This document shows positions 11,201 to 23,673 of a stretch of DNA of 64,000 bases, one piece after another. This DNA comes from Turritopsis dohrnii (lineage: Eukaryota; Cnidaria; Hydrozoa; Anthoathecata; Oceaniidae). The stretch spans positions 1-64,000 of the forward strand of contig BQMF02000159.1 of assembly GCA_027922465.2 (NCBI GenBank), written 5' to 3'. Position 1 is the first letter of the stretch, and each line of letters opens with the position of its first letter. The translations under genes and the position numbers were made by a program. The notes under the pieces are model-generated. The model did no database searches, was not told where the DNA came from, and saw only the letters and a list, made by a program, of their open reading frames with translations.

Positions 11201-12618
11201 CCCAATGGGCATATTCGTATTATTGGAAAACAGGAAATAAGAAAGACAATATGCGCCAGGAACGGTTCTAGGACAATTGTTCCCATCCAATTTAGGGTTT
11301 GGGTGAGGGTAAGGATTAGGTTTAGAGTATGGGTTAGATTTAGGGCTACCCACACGGGGGGCAATACTCGTTTAAGATTTGAATGAACGAAGAGAAAAAG
11401 AAGAAGAAGTTACTTCATTTAAACTTTAAATGAAGTTACTTCTTCATCTTTTTCTCTTCGTTTAAATTAAACCACGCATCCATGCTTTGGTTATTCTTAT
11501 AGAGTCATATGATTGCCTACAAGACGATGCAATAATATTGTTTTAAGCAGAGTCAGCAAAGTTTTTAAAATAACATAAAAAGTGGTAGCAATAATAAATA
11601 AAAACAATACAAAAAAATGAGTAGAATATCAAGACATTCAATAAACTTCGCTTGAAAAACTCAAAAATTCCTTTGCCGCTTCGCCTTGAAACCCTTCTTA
11701 TGGGAAATGCAATGACGTGGTGGAGCTAAAATACCCCGTGTGGAAGTGCCTTCTTACTTGTCACGTGTTTCAAGCCCTAAAAACCATTTGTGCAATTCAG
11801 GTTTGGTTGACGAACTCGAAGGTGATCGATATTTATTATTAGGCCAAACATAAAAAGCTTTTCTTTTCTTTTTTACATACATACAAACGCTTTGTATATT
11901 AAGTAAACCGTTGTTGAAATAAACCACAGTCAAACAGGCGAGACACCGGGTAGGTCATGCCACACAAAGGTTATCGTGGTGAGATGAATAATGAAATCGC
12001 GTTAATGTACTGACAAGGTCCCTATTTTAGTTTGTTTTTAAAGGAGTTAGATACTGCTAGTCAAAACAATATTTTCAATAGAAAGTCTATCAAAGAATTT
12101 TCGGCCGTCTGATGCGGGAAAAATATTTATTTTATGTTTTATGATTTTAATTATGATAGAAACGGTCGAAAAAAAGATTAGCCATCAAATGTTTTTGAAA
12201 ATATTGCGCTTTGCGTAATTTAATGGACTCTAGGGTTGCAAATAGCATTTGATTCGATAAAAGAAAAAATGAATGAGGTTCCAGGGGGGAGATCATTGTG
12301 TTTGATAATAAAGTTGTCAAAAATTTCGACAAATTCATAATTTTGATACTCGAGGAAGGGTTGAAAAATGATATTACGATAGTAAATCAAAAACTTAAAG
12401 GCTGTTGATAAGATATATGCCTTTGTAAATCTTCATTAGAAAGAGTCTGAAACTTAACAAAAAAAACTAACAAAAAAAACAAAAAAAAACAATAACATTT
12501 GCATGACCTATCATAATATCATCGTGAAAACCTAGGAAAAACATAAAATAAAATGCAAATTATAATTACCCTTGCTGTAACCAAGGATACACAAGCAAAG
12601 CACTAACAACTTGTTCAT
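8206..12618 (-). CDS. Secreted VWA-domain protein, or alternative 5' exons of the neighbouring VWA-ZP gene
   Basis: Exons: 12618-12570, 9029-8770, 8661-8481 and 8400-8206, phases consistent. The first is a signal peptide (MNKLLVLCLCILGYSK) ending phase 1, followed by an intron of 3.5 kb. The rest form one VWA domain with a complete MIDAS: DGSAS in DIVFLVDGSASVG, Thr in GSTRIDLAL and Asp in LLTDG, then IVIGIGTDI. The last clear exon ends in donor gtaagc at 8205 with no stop, so the message must continue. It may splice to the acceptor at 7580, in frame with the next gene. Alternatively it may use an acceptor at 8163-8162 that gives a short tail ending in TGA at 8070. That tail looks unlike conserved protein and overlaps simple sequence. 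The first exon could belong elsewhere because its intron is long, but phase and residue join fit. Confidence 0.72.
9893..10012. mobile_element. Hairpin MITE copy
   Basis: Starts with ccctgtgggcaaaatcttc and carries the arm words aaaaagtcactgcgatgaag and actcctttgcagtg in opposite orientations. Same family as the copies at 10099, 15015, 17392 and 39565. Confidence 0.7.
10099..10215. mobile_element. Hairpin MITE copy, well preserved
   Basis: Arms gttgaaaaatcactgcgaag and ggtgactttttgacgacttt are imperfect inverse complements around a ttctatagaaat centre. The outer end is cccactgag. It has no coding capacity. This is a good reference copy for the family. Confidence 0.8.
10590..10633. repeat. 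(AAAC)n microsatellite
   Basis: About ten uninterrupted aaac units followed by purine-rich imperfect repeats. Confidence 0.95.
11292..11345. repeat. Decayed interstitial telomere-like hexamers
   Basis: Fifty-four bases read as nine in-phase hexamers related to TTAGGG: TTAGGG, TTTGGG, TGAGGG, TAAGGA, TTAGGT, TTAGAG, TATGGG, TTAGAT, TTAGGG. TTAGGG is the usual animal telomere unit. No longer array is seen. Confidence 0.5.
11386..11462. repeat. Near-perfect palindrome of about 77 bp
   Basis: Left arm aacgaagagaaaaagaagaa through ttacttcatttaaa is mirrored by tttaaatgaagttacttctt through ctcttcgtt, with a one-base centre and only two mismatches seen. It could form a strong hairpin or cruciform. 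It is not a copy of the common hairpin family. Confidence 0.85.
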
Positions 12619-15014
12619 ATTGGCTGAGTTGCCCCCAAATATTTTGTCATCCACTTTTTCTTCTGTTGCGATCAATAGCGATATTTGGTAGCGCGATATG
12701 AACTTGTTGTACCAGATGTGCTAAGCCAACGTAAGTTGGCGGCCAACTGATAATGTGGAATGAAAACTCTCCGACAAAACGTGCGCATATATTTCGTAAC
12801 CACCCGTAACTTTAGAAGACCATTTCAATATGTCCTTATAATTCGCTGATTGATATGTAGAGCCCTATTTGTCTTTTTCTCCAACCTACCCTAAAACAGA
12901 ATTGTATAATCTTTCGTTTGATATCTTTGTGGTTGTTAGTTAATCATATTTCAAATAGTAAATCCTTCATACAACCATGCTTTAAAAAACCCCAAACTAT
13001 ACAATAACATAAGAGGTTAATTCTGCATATGAGACGATAACAAAATGTTGGAAATTCAACAGGCATTGCACAATAAATAAAAAGAAAAAAAGAAAAAAAA
13101 ACTTTTCTCAAAATGTAAATGTTTAACCCAGTTAGTGTTGAACAGACCAAATTGATTCTTTGACAAATAATCTGGTGTAAACATTTCAACCACACAATGT
13201 CACATAATCTAATATAACACGTTGAATCTCAAACAACAGACGGGGGTGACCTTTTTCTTATTTTTGCAAACGTATTACCTGAACCAAGCTCAGTCTGACA
13301 ACGTGATAAAAACAACATTTGTTCATTATAAGCTTTCAAATCTTGTGTTTGCTTATCAACAAAAATACACGTCTTTTCACAAACAAAAAAATATTATATA
13401 TTTGATTTACAAAATTCGTTTTAGAAATGCTAGACAAAAAACGTTTTTGATTGAAGAATTGCCAGAGCGTCTCAAAGAACATTTCGTTACATCAAGCTTG
13501 ATGGCGATACGCCATGTTTGGTTTAAACGTCGATATCTTGCCAGACTATCCTATTCCAATTCGTTTTAGTATTATAACTAGATGAAAACTACCAAACATT
13601 ATCTCAGAGCGATGCTCAGTTTCAAAAATCTAGTTCGACTGGTTGGCTGGTAACAACACGATGCACTAACACTAAAGGGTTGGGGTGGATTTTCACAAAA
13701 TTCGGGCGAATGAGGCGTTTTAACTGAAAGTTTAGAAATGTGTGGTGGACGCGTTGAATTGTTTGTTTTTATAAAACCTCTAACGTTTTTTATTCCAGGC
13801 TAATTTTGGAAAGATATTGATGGGAACGTTTCCCAGGAGATCAAATTTCGGCAGTGTTTTTATCTGAGATGTAGAAAGTTAGAGAATTTCTTGAAAATTC
13901 AATATTTTCCATAACAAATTTCGGCTGTAAACACAGTGCATAGAGGTGTAAGTATAAATTTTTATTTAAAAAATCAGATGGTTTGAAGCCGTGGATATCT
14001 AACGATAGCAGATTAATTGTCTGAGAATTTATTATGATAATAAAAATAAACCAAATAAAACCGTCGAATTTCTACGAGCTGAATAGTACATTGTTGATAA
14101 AGAAGTGAGTAGTTATAATGAAATTAACACCAACTGGATGCGGTGAGTGTAAATACAAAATGGCCCATTCTTCGGACAGCAATGTGAAATTTCTGAAGTG
14201 ACATGTAATGATATCGTACACTTTGTAGCTTTGCTAAGGGATTTGATTTGATTTTTTTTTCGTTTCTTTTTTTTTAAGAAACCTTAAAGAAGGGCGTTTC
14301 ACCTAGGGCGTTTCACCTTGTCCCGACTTCAGAAACCTGTTTTAAAACGATTGGAATTGTGAAGTATCTTTTGAAAAAAAAGTCTTCATTGTCACTGAAA
14401 TTCATGTTTTAAGTTCCATTTTAAGAAATGAACACCTTAAAAATTTTTTGTCTTTCAGACACGATGTAGATTTATCACCCAGGCAACCAGTTGTTTATGC
14501 AATAAAAACAAGGCTTCCGTTTATTGTTGATATTCCGACAAACACACTGAATCCAGCATAATCTGCCGTGATTTCAAATACGTATATCGTCGTTTCTTCC
14601 AAATAGGTTTAATTTCCTTTAAATTTCTCATTAACGCGGTGAAAACGTTTTTTTACATTGTTTGGATAAGCAAGCATGTCTTGTTGATTCAAAACGTTGT
14701 AAAGTTACAAATGCTAACAGAACAAACTGGAAAATTTTGATACTTATTCTGCGTGTGTTGTGGTTTCCTAAACCAAAATAATATAGCGGGAAGTATCAGG
14801 AGATGTTTCGTGTATGCGAATAGCTTTTCAGATTTTAAAAGGCGTCACTGTTGAGCTTTGCGGACAGGTCAGCTAATACGACAGATATTCGAGACTCTTA
14901 TGGCAGCCAACACTTATGGGAGATAATGGGAAATATAGCATATTATATCTTTTGAGTTTTATTAACGGTAGTTTTGACATCCAACAAATTTGAATGTGAA
15001 ATTGAATGCGAAGT

Positions 15015-15145
15015 GACTACCCAGCCGGCACATTTGTTAAAAAAATCTCTGCTAAGGAGTACATTTCTATATAAATATATACACAATTTCAATAAAAATG
15101 CTCTCCGTCGCAGTGACTTTTTGACGATTTTGCCCACTGGGTAGA
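15015..15145. mobile_element. Hairpin MITE copy with matching cccag/ctggg ends
   Basis: Begins acccagccggcacatttg and ends ttttgcccactgggtag. The outer ends are inverted (acccag/ctgggt), and the arms carry atctctgctaaggagt and gcagtgactttttgacga. It appears full length. Confidence 0.8.
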
Positions 15146-15989
15146 GCAACTGTACGATAAATATTGACTTCTCGATAAAGATTCCCTTAGCTATACAGTG
15201 CAGGTCAAATAACAAGCAATATTACAATGAAATATCGAACCTTAAAAGGAGTGGCTTATGTAAACATAATCATGAAATCATCAATCGCTTATTTACATTG
15301 TAATGAAGTATAAAGAACCTTATAAATCAAAGATTTTTGAAAACACAAGAAATAATGATTAGGTGGATTTTGTCAAAACATCACTAATGTGTTTGCTAAA
15401 AAAATCAAATATTATCCAAATAAACTTTTGACTGTCATTCAAGTTGGTATTACAAACTTACGTGTGAATCAGAGGATGTCGGCTAAGCACAATCGCGTAT
15501 TATGATGATGAGTCAGATCCTTGAACAGTCTGAAAAAGTTGAAAAACAGTTTAAAACATGAACGAAAGAGTATTCATATGTACAGCAAGCCCTGGGTACG
15601 AGGTTGCAGTAGGATTTTGATTACTGGAACTTTTGGTGACTCAAATTTTCATTAACTCGAACATTTAGCAACTCGAAATATTTCGACAATTCCTCCTCTG
15701 GCGATATAACATTTGATTATTTGAGCAGCATCAATCATTGCCTCATTCATTCAACATCACTCCTTGCAAAGGTTCCAGTTATTAAGAGTGTGCTGTAACC
15801 ACGTGACAACCAAAAAGCCTTGCACAATACTTGATTTTAATAGCCTCTCTCTTCCAAACAACTTTCGAGGGTTCACAAATGTAAGATAACTTAAGATAAG
15901 AAAACAAGGAGAAGGTTCATCTCGTACCATTACATTAATACGGTGAAAACACTTATAAAAGTATTTGAACAAATGTGGCCAGCCGTGAG

Positions 15990-16220
15990 CAGGGTGTCCA
16001 ACAGATTTTCAAAACAAAATTCCAGGATGTTTCCAGGAAAAATTCAGAAAATTCCAGGACATTTATATAGTGACTTCAACCGAAATCTTTTAAAGAGTAA
16101 CGAAACATTCTTTCTAAGATAAAAAAAAAACAACTCAAAGTGGCTTTGAATCATGGATATAATAAGTCAAAAACAAAGTTTAGGACATTTCCAGGACTTT
16201 AAGGCCAATAGGATGCCCTA
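15990..16220. mobile_element. Short hAT-like non-autonomous element
   Basis: Left end cagggtgtcc and right end ggatgcccta are inverted repeats of the CAGGG type common in hAT elements. Subterminal ttccagga words recur at both ends. Partial gtgag matches flank the element, but I could not settle a clean 8-bp target duplication. No coding capacity. Confidence 0.65.
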
Positions 16221-16842
16221 GTGAGCCTTACCCTAACTAACCGAAACACATTTGAGAAGGTTTATACCGTAAAAGTCTGGTGGTTACGATTTGTCAGACG
16301 AAGAAAAATATGTAACATTTCGGACGGTTCGATTGTATTAAACTCCCATACATATGTACATAGAAATTATTGTCCAACGTAATACAAAAATAATATGTTT
16401 GCCAAGTGAGGCAACCGCCTAATTCCTGGTAATTATTCCAGCTAAGGAAGAACTTAAGGAAGACTATAATAGATCATTGAAAGAACGTGTCAATTGGTGA
16501 TAATGTAACTACGTTACGAAAAGCTTCGTACAGAAAAAAGAATATATGTTTTTAATGTGTTTGAAATAATGTATATAATTGGTAATAAATATATATCAAT
16601 TGGAGGTTAACATAACATAACATAACATTAACTCGCTCGTCATCTTCAACCTCTGTCCTGAAATATTTCACTGAAAGAAATACCATTTTCGTTTGTCATT
16701 CACCACAAAATTCGCAAAAAATCCCATTGAGTTTTAGTAACGCTTCCGATGATGACCAATATGACACAGGCATTATCGTCTGATGGTATCGCCATGTTTA
16801 TACAATCCTCCATCTTCTGGAAATCACCAATCAATTTGTTGG

Positions 16843-19800
16843 TTATGCAAGGATGTCAGCCGAAAGATCGATTGCGGTCACTCCTGTATTGAAATGCGTA
16901 CCAAACGAGAAACAATTTCCTCCGCCACCGATAATAAATAATCGACCATCTTGCAATACACTAGCATGATTATACGTCATCAATGGCCTCATCGGGTCTG
17001 AATACTATAAAATCAAGACATTGAGTTATTATTATGAAGTTAAAAATTTAAGAAAACAATACTTAATATATTTGTTCATGAGATAAGTTAAAATTCCGGT
17101 GGAAGTATCCTTAGAAATTTCAACTCTATAACCTGGCCCTTCAAACGAAGTACTTGACTTACTGCCGGAGAAACCTATAGCATTGGTCTAACGCTCTCAA
17201 AAGCCAATGTCCTGACAGTCGATGGCTGCAAAAGGACAGTTCAGGATCCTTGTTAATTTTTCGAAAGACTTGAGCTTTTCAAGTATTTGCTCACATAGTT
17301 TTTCCAAGGATTATTGTTCTTTACACTTAGGTTCTTGAATACAAGAGACTTCCATAACACACGAAACCCAATGAGGAAGTAAGTGCTGTCCCAGTAAGCA
17401 CATTTCTTGAAAAATCACTACGAAGGAGTGCCTTTCTATAGAAATATACACACTACTTCAATAAAAATGCTCTTCCTCGCAGTGACTTTTTGGCGATTTT
17501 ACTTACTGGGATAACAGTAGAGCAACAACAAATTCTAAATTATCTTACAGGTAACGCCACACCTCGCCACTTTCGATTGGCGATTGATATAAGCAGAATA
17601 TCGACGGCACTCGAACGGCAAACGTCAATACCACCGACGACAAGCAGACTGTCGCCGACGACATGAGTGGAATGAGAATACCTATTGTTGACGGAAGGGT
17701 AAAGTCGGTGAAACTCATAGGTTGGGTTGACTCTCACGATAGACAAATCTTTCTACCTGGTCGGAAGAGGTGGTGTAAAAGAAACGGCTTCATATTTTGG
17801 AACATCGTACTAAAAGGAATGCATGATAAAATTGAGAAGCACATAGCCAGCTTTTAGAAATTTTTCTAATTTATTTGAATGAAACTAAAACATTGGGCGT
17901 GGACGATAGGGTGTTAATAACGCTATTCTACGCCATCGAATCATGTTAAGCTTACTGTTAACTAGGGTCGCTCCTCAAAAATCTTGGGTAGGCGAGAAGA
18001 AACATTTTCATGATCGTAAAATTGCCTCTTTTTTGCGTATTGTCTGATTAGGAAATATTTCCAAATAAAAATTTCGAAAATGAAACGTCTGAAAATGAAA
18101 TATATTTATCAACAAGGGCTATTCCAACCGGACGATGAAAGAAATTCAGGGTTTGACAGACTTAACCTGTGGTAGACCGTGAACGAGAAATAACTTACAC
18201 GATGTTTTGCGGTTACATATTTCAATGTTTTCTAAATATTTCATCTATACGTTGTTTTTTTTTTTATAAGCAACACTTGTAAATTTTCTCAAAAACTTAA
18301 AGCAACAATACTACAAGGATCTTACATAAATTACCAACATGAAATTTTGAAATGATGCAGCACAAGTATAGCTTAAGCACATCTCTTAAAGTTGTTACAT
18401 TAGGTGGTTACACTAGGTTGCAGTACTATGTCCTACACTTTGTACTTAGATACTTAAACGTACCCAAGGGTTTTCAAGACGGGAAATACATATTTTTTCA
18501 ATTAATGCTTAGCAACGAATTAAGCAACATTACTACTAACGTCTGACCTTAGTTGCAAAAAAACAAACAAACGTGTGTGATACTCCAATATTTGAATTTG
18601 ATATTTTGTGGCTGCCAAGTTGAAAAGATTACGAATAAAAATTAGGCGATGAAACGAGAGCACGTGTCAACAACAGTCTTACGACAACCCACGTGTTTGT
18701 GTGGCAGTTATGTAAAATTTACGAGCGAGGCTCGAAAAGAACAACATTTTCACTCGCAAAAGATGACCAACACCAACTCATAATTTGGAAAGCAGGTCAT
18801 TGCACTATCGTTGTAAATTACTCTACCCTACATGCCAGAGGAAAGGATCTCCCATAAATATATGCGGTACTTGGACATTTTTTCGAAAAAATAAAAGAAT
18901 TTGCCTTTTCCGGAATTACATTATGTCCAAATACACCATACACCTAGCACAATGCAATGCTGTAATTACTTGAAGGTCCATTGAAGGTTTTTTAATGATT
19001 TTTTTTTAAATGGTGAGAACATGTAAGACGAGAACATGTAAAGCTCATCCTTAGCAGCTCACAATCTGCATGAATTGACGTTCCCCATAGCTCCATAATT
19101 TTCATCATACCATGAAGTATCGCGAAAATCTAATTAAATACATCCCTTTAGAAATGGCGCATCATCGAAATGGCGCATCATGGAAATCTGACCTACAATC
19201 GAACCTGTAAAACCTACGCTGAAAAATATCCGTTATAACGAAGATCCTCGAATAATCACCATACACTACGAACCTTAACCTTCGATATTCTGCTTATAAA
19301 TATCATTATGGAGAGCTTACAAAATAATGCATTCTGATAAAAGAATGAGACCTGTGAAGGTGTGCATTTCCATAGAAATGTATTTCAATAAAAAATACTC
19401 TTCATGGCAGTGACTTTTTGACGATTTTGTCCACTGATTGATACAAGCCAATAGATAACTCGAAAATTTTTGATAATTCTATTAATTTTCGTTGATCCCT
19501 TGTTATCGCGATACCGTTGTATAGTATTATAGTCGTTGATGGAGATAAAAAATATGGGAACGTCAAATTTTAACAACAATTGATGTAAACATTGTCAAGA
19601 AGAATTTATTTTTAGGACTTATTGGACCGTAATTTCTTCTGATGTAAACATAGAATTAAAATTAAGGACGTGCATCCACGGTAAAATCACACATAACGAA
19701 GAGGAATTTGAAGCTAGTTTAGGTTTGCTTGAACATAACTATAAAATGTGAATCACACGAATAAAAACATGGCAGCGCGGTTATGGGTGCTGAAGACTTA

Positions 19801-22800
19801 CATCCATGAAGATCAGAATTAAAGACGTGCATCCACGGTAAAATCATACATAATGAAGAGGAATTTGAAACTAGTTTAGGTTTGCTTGAACATAACTATA
19901 AAATGTGAATCACACGAATAAAAACATGGCAGCGCGGTTATGGGTGCTGAAGACTTACATCCATGAAGATCAGAATTAAAGACGTGCATCCACGGTAAAA
20001 TCATACATAATGAAGAGGAATTTGAAACTAGTTTAGGTTTGCTTGAACATAACTATAAAATGTGAATCACACGAATAAAAACATGGCAGCGCGGTTATGG
20101 GTGCTGAAGACTTACATCCATGAAGATCAGAATTAAAGACGTGCATCCACGGTAAAATCATACATAATGAAGAGGAATTTGAAACTAGTTTAGGTTTGCT
20201 TGAACATAACTATAAAATGTGAATCACACGAATAAAAACATGGCAGCGCGGTTATGGGTGCTGAAGACTTACATCCATGACGATCAGACTGAAGTGATTA
20301 AGTGGCACCATATCATGTGACAATCCACCGTAGGCCACCAAAGCGCCACAACTATCGCAACCATCAAACGAGTGGGAATGGCAGGCAGGTAAATCTGGAA
20401 GATTAGCCTAAAACGACATCGAAGTTTATTTCAAGAACATTCTCACAAAGGCAAAGGTACTGATAAACACCTTATGAAGGTAATAAAACAATTAAGTTTT
20501 CCCTTAATTTTCGCAAATTTCTTCGACAGGCCATTTTCTTATACAGATTCCTTGAAATGTAAGTTTTCATGCGATTTTTCATATGAGCTCACCCATTCAT
20601 CGTATAATTAAATTCCTTTAATTTGACTTCTTCACAGTGTAATTTTTGGGTGAAGATTTTTGCAAAAATTTAAGTTTCAACAGTAAGAAACGAGAGCAAC
20701 TCAATACAAGTAAATATTTTTGAACCAGACTCAAACAATGAACCGCCTATCGCGTCAAAAATATCCATTGAATCTTTGAAAATAATCATGTGTTTTCAAA
20801 ACCATTATAGACGTGACGTTCGCTATTAAAAGTTGTCAAGAAAACCTCCTTCCAACATTGCGATTTGAGATGAAATATCCAAACGTCGTTTAGTGCATAA
20901 TCAACTGTTGATCGCCCCCCATATAAATACAATCGATCTGCAAAAAAAAATAACAAAACAAACATTCATTTTGCAAAAAGAATGTTAATCATGCTCACAA
21001 GGATATTAATACTCAGTTTTCTGTCAGTCTGTCTGTCTACCTGTCTGTCAAACAAAAGCTTACGTCTACATTTTTGATCGATGTTAACATGAAACCATTG
21101 CAAATTTACTAACGAAATGAAAATATACTTGTCTTCGAGGAACACAAAAAAAAGATTTTTAACGCAACACTTCCAGAACAAACAGGGGAAGATTTAACAT
21201 CATTTAGCCGCACGAAATTTGTCATGGGGTGACGAAAAATTGGGCTTTCTTGACTCTTCTGTTTCCAAAACGTTGAGAACTTTTTTCAGTTAATTACCAC
21301 AGTTAATTATAATTTCATAGTTAATTATAATTATAATTAAGATAATTATAATTTTCTTCTATAATTTTACTGAACTCCGCGAAATCTTCTTCCCGCGAAA
21401 AGTTCTTCCCTTAAAGTATACACATTGCACTTTGTTCACATTCGCAAAAATAAATTCAAACGTTTTCCTTGAGAAGCTCTGACTCGCAAAACGCTCTCAA
21501 AGCTTGGCTCGCAAAAACTTATCATAAAAAAAATCCCCTTAAGGTTTACTTAGCCAAAAAAAGATGACTTTAGGAAATTTGAATAGCTGGGAAGAACAAT
21601 ATTAGAAGCAAAATAAAAGCACAAACCCTTGAATTTGGCTAACCCGTGTCTCCATCTTCTTGTCGGCTCTTTCTCATGTTTTAAGGTTTCCGAGAGAAGG
21701 TGTGTAGGTTTCAAGTGAAGATTTTCCAGCTTGAAGATACCGTAATCATCGCATGGTTGCTTTGGTGAGGTCCTTCCACCGAACACAAATACAGTATCAT
21801 CCTCTATGTATGTCATGGTATGGTACATGCGTTTCATATGGGCATCAGGCGTTACTGTCTGTGTATGACTCCATTGATCACATAAAGAGTCGGGAGATAA
21901 AGTCAAAACGACACCGTCCTTAAGCTTATCATGAACTCCTGTAGCCGTGACACCAAATCCACCGCTCACGAAGTACTGGTGATCTTTAATCCGAACGAGA
22001 GAGTGACCATATCGGTTTAAAGTTTGCATAAAACTGCACTTGATCCCTGAAGAAGCATTTGGCGTTTCTTGTTGATTGTTGGGATCACATTGAATGTAAG
22101 GGAACATTGCGGGCCCCGCTTCAGAACAGGAACCTTAAGTAAGAATTAACCAATAAAACATCAGCCTGTCTGGAATGAAATTAACAAAAATGTTGTCAAC
22201 AATAACCAGACCATAAGCCCAGTAATGAAAGAACGCAATTCCATGAAAGTAAGATTTTTTTTAACTACAAAAGTCGCGTATATCGAATTCGAAAGTTTAA
22301 GGCTATCCATCATAAGCTTTCATCTTAATTCCCAATTCAAAAAAATTCATACCAGATGGACTTAATTTAATTAACTAACGTCAAAAGAAATTTTCGTTGT
22401 TCATTACTCGTTCATCATTATCAGGAATTGGGTCAGTTATTTCTGAATTCATTTTCAAACAAAATTTCATTGACTTCTTCATATACAAGAGAAACAAAAC
22501 ACCTTTCGTAAGATATAAGAGTACCAAGACATGCCCATAGGCATTAATCATAATAACAAACCTGACCTTTAAATCCTGCTGCAATGCAATAATGAGAGCA
22601 CTTCAAATGCCATTCTTCAAACTCGTCGAAAGGCTCGAGTGAACTCATTCTCTTCTTTTCAACTCCATGTAGATAATTATCGTAAAAATGATTCATATCA
22701 AAACCGTACACTAGACTGTATCCCATAGAAGATAACAACTGTTGGTGACGAGAAACAGATTGCAAGCTGTTGATTCGTTTCAAAGGTGATTGAATCTTAT

Positions 22801-23485
22801 CAAAATGTTTCATCATTACTTGACCAAAAGGATCATGCGGTTGAATTTGTTCGTAAACAACAAAGACGGAATTGACAAAAAAATTATTCAGAAACTGCAG
22901 CAACAATTTAGAGCTGTCATAATTGATATAGGTAAAAACACACTCAGAAAACAATAGCGTTGGTCTACTGCAATCAAGCTGACAAAATTCGAAAAATTCT
23001 TGTAAAACCTTCAATTTTGTCATGTCGCATGGAATCACTTGATAATCATCTGCCATAAATATGGAATTCGTCGTAACCTTATAATTTCCAATAAGTTCTT
23101 TTAATTCTTGATTTTTAGTAATCAATTTGATTTTGCGTTGAATAACGCTTGGAAAATCAACTTCAATATAGGTACATTTCTCCAAGATACCTTTCTTCTT
23201 TAAACGAAAATAAGATGTGTCAAATCCAGCTCCCAACGATACGATTTGTACATGTTCATTCTTCTGCTCGTGAATCTTTAAGAAACTGTTCAAGACATAA
23301 TCGATTGCCTGAGCTCTGATATAGTAACCTCTGTGAATCAATGGTGAACGGCGAGCAACTCTACTGGTAAAATATTGCAAGAACGGATCATCAAAATAAC
23401 CAAGATTTGCCATTGAAGCTTTACTTAGGATACTACTGTCATTCGTCTCTTGCACTGTCTGAAATGCATTCTTTAGTTTCCCCAT
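16843..23485 (-). CDS. TYW4: tRNA wybutosine-synthesizing protein 4 (leucine carboxyl methyltransferase 2)
   Basis: Five exons: 23485-22567, 22133-21627, 20394-20273, 17752-17549 and 17004-16843, giving 637 residues. The human protein is about 686. Residues 1-306 are the LCM methyltransferase domain, with [23 protein letters not shown], the SAM-binding [12 protein letters not shown] and the acidic IEVDFPSV. Residues 307-637 are Kelch-type propeller blades ([25 protein letters not shown]), and the C-terminus has the family signature [14 protein letters not shown]. In known members, TYW4 methylates and methoxycarbonylates the side chain of the wybutosine precursor at position 37 of tRNA-Phe, using SAM, in the cytosol. 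I chose ATG 23485 (MGKLKN) because it abuts the conserved region. ATG 23593 in the same frame would add 36 poorly conserved residues. The gene lies close behind LRRC45 on the same strand. Confidence 0.93.
17392..17513. mobile_element. Hairpin MITE copy in TYW4 intron 4
   Basis: Ends cccagtaagcacatttcttg and gattttacttactggga. Arms aaaaatcactacgaaggagt and gcagtgactttttggcga. Centre ttctatagaaatatac. One of the better preserved copies. Confidence 0.8.
19355..19440. mobile_element. Hairpin MITE copy, internally deleted
   Basis: Retains gtgcatttccatagaaatgt, the arm gcagtgactttttgacga and the end ttgtccactg, but lacks most of the left arm. It lies in TYW4 intron 3. Confidence 0.65.
19645..20280. 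repeat. TYW4: 157-bp tandem repeat, four copies, overlapping a TYW4 splice donor
   Basis: The word catccatga recurs at 19801, 19958, 20115 and 20272, exactly 157 bp apart. Units contain gtgcatccacggtaaaatca, ggtttgcttgaacataacta and catggcagcgcggttatggg. On the minus strand each unit junction reads CATGGAT then gtaagtc, the same sequence as the real exon-3 donor at 20272. So the end of exon 3, its donor and the start of the intron were duplicated in tandem. Inner copies are nearly identical, the first is more diverged. Confidence 0.93.
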
Positions 23486-23673
23486 ACCTTTAACTTTTAC
23501 CTTAACAAACATAAGAAGAAAAAAAAATTCTTTTGAATGAAATATAACACCAGATCTTTTTTGATTCGGAGATGTTTTACTTTGATTATACATCAATCTT
23601 CCTACAGTAAGTCATCATTAACGATTATTTTTGAAAACACACTAGAATTACAAAAGAAAATTTAGCAAATAAT

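Larger units (their letters stand above)
9030..12569 (-). other. Long first intron of the upstream VWA unit
   Basis: I see no coding exon here that fits the flanking phases. It contains hairpin MITE copies (9893-10012, 10099-10215), an (AAAC)n microsatellite, a telomere-like tract and a palindrome of about 77 bp, all listed separately. The intron length makes the link between the 12.6-kb signal-peptide exon and the VWA exons less certain than the others. Confidence 0.5.
12619..16842. other. Intergenic stretch
   Basis: Between the VWA unit's 5' end and the TYW4 3' end. It holds one hairpin MITE (15015-15145) and one hAT-like element (15990-16220). Open frames here are short and AT-biased and show no family signature, and I see no supported gene. 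The upstream promoter of the VWA unit presumably lies just above 12618, but I see no clear core motif. Confidence 0.6.
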
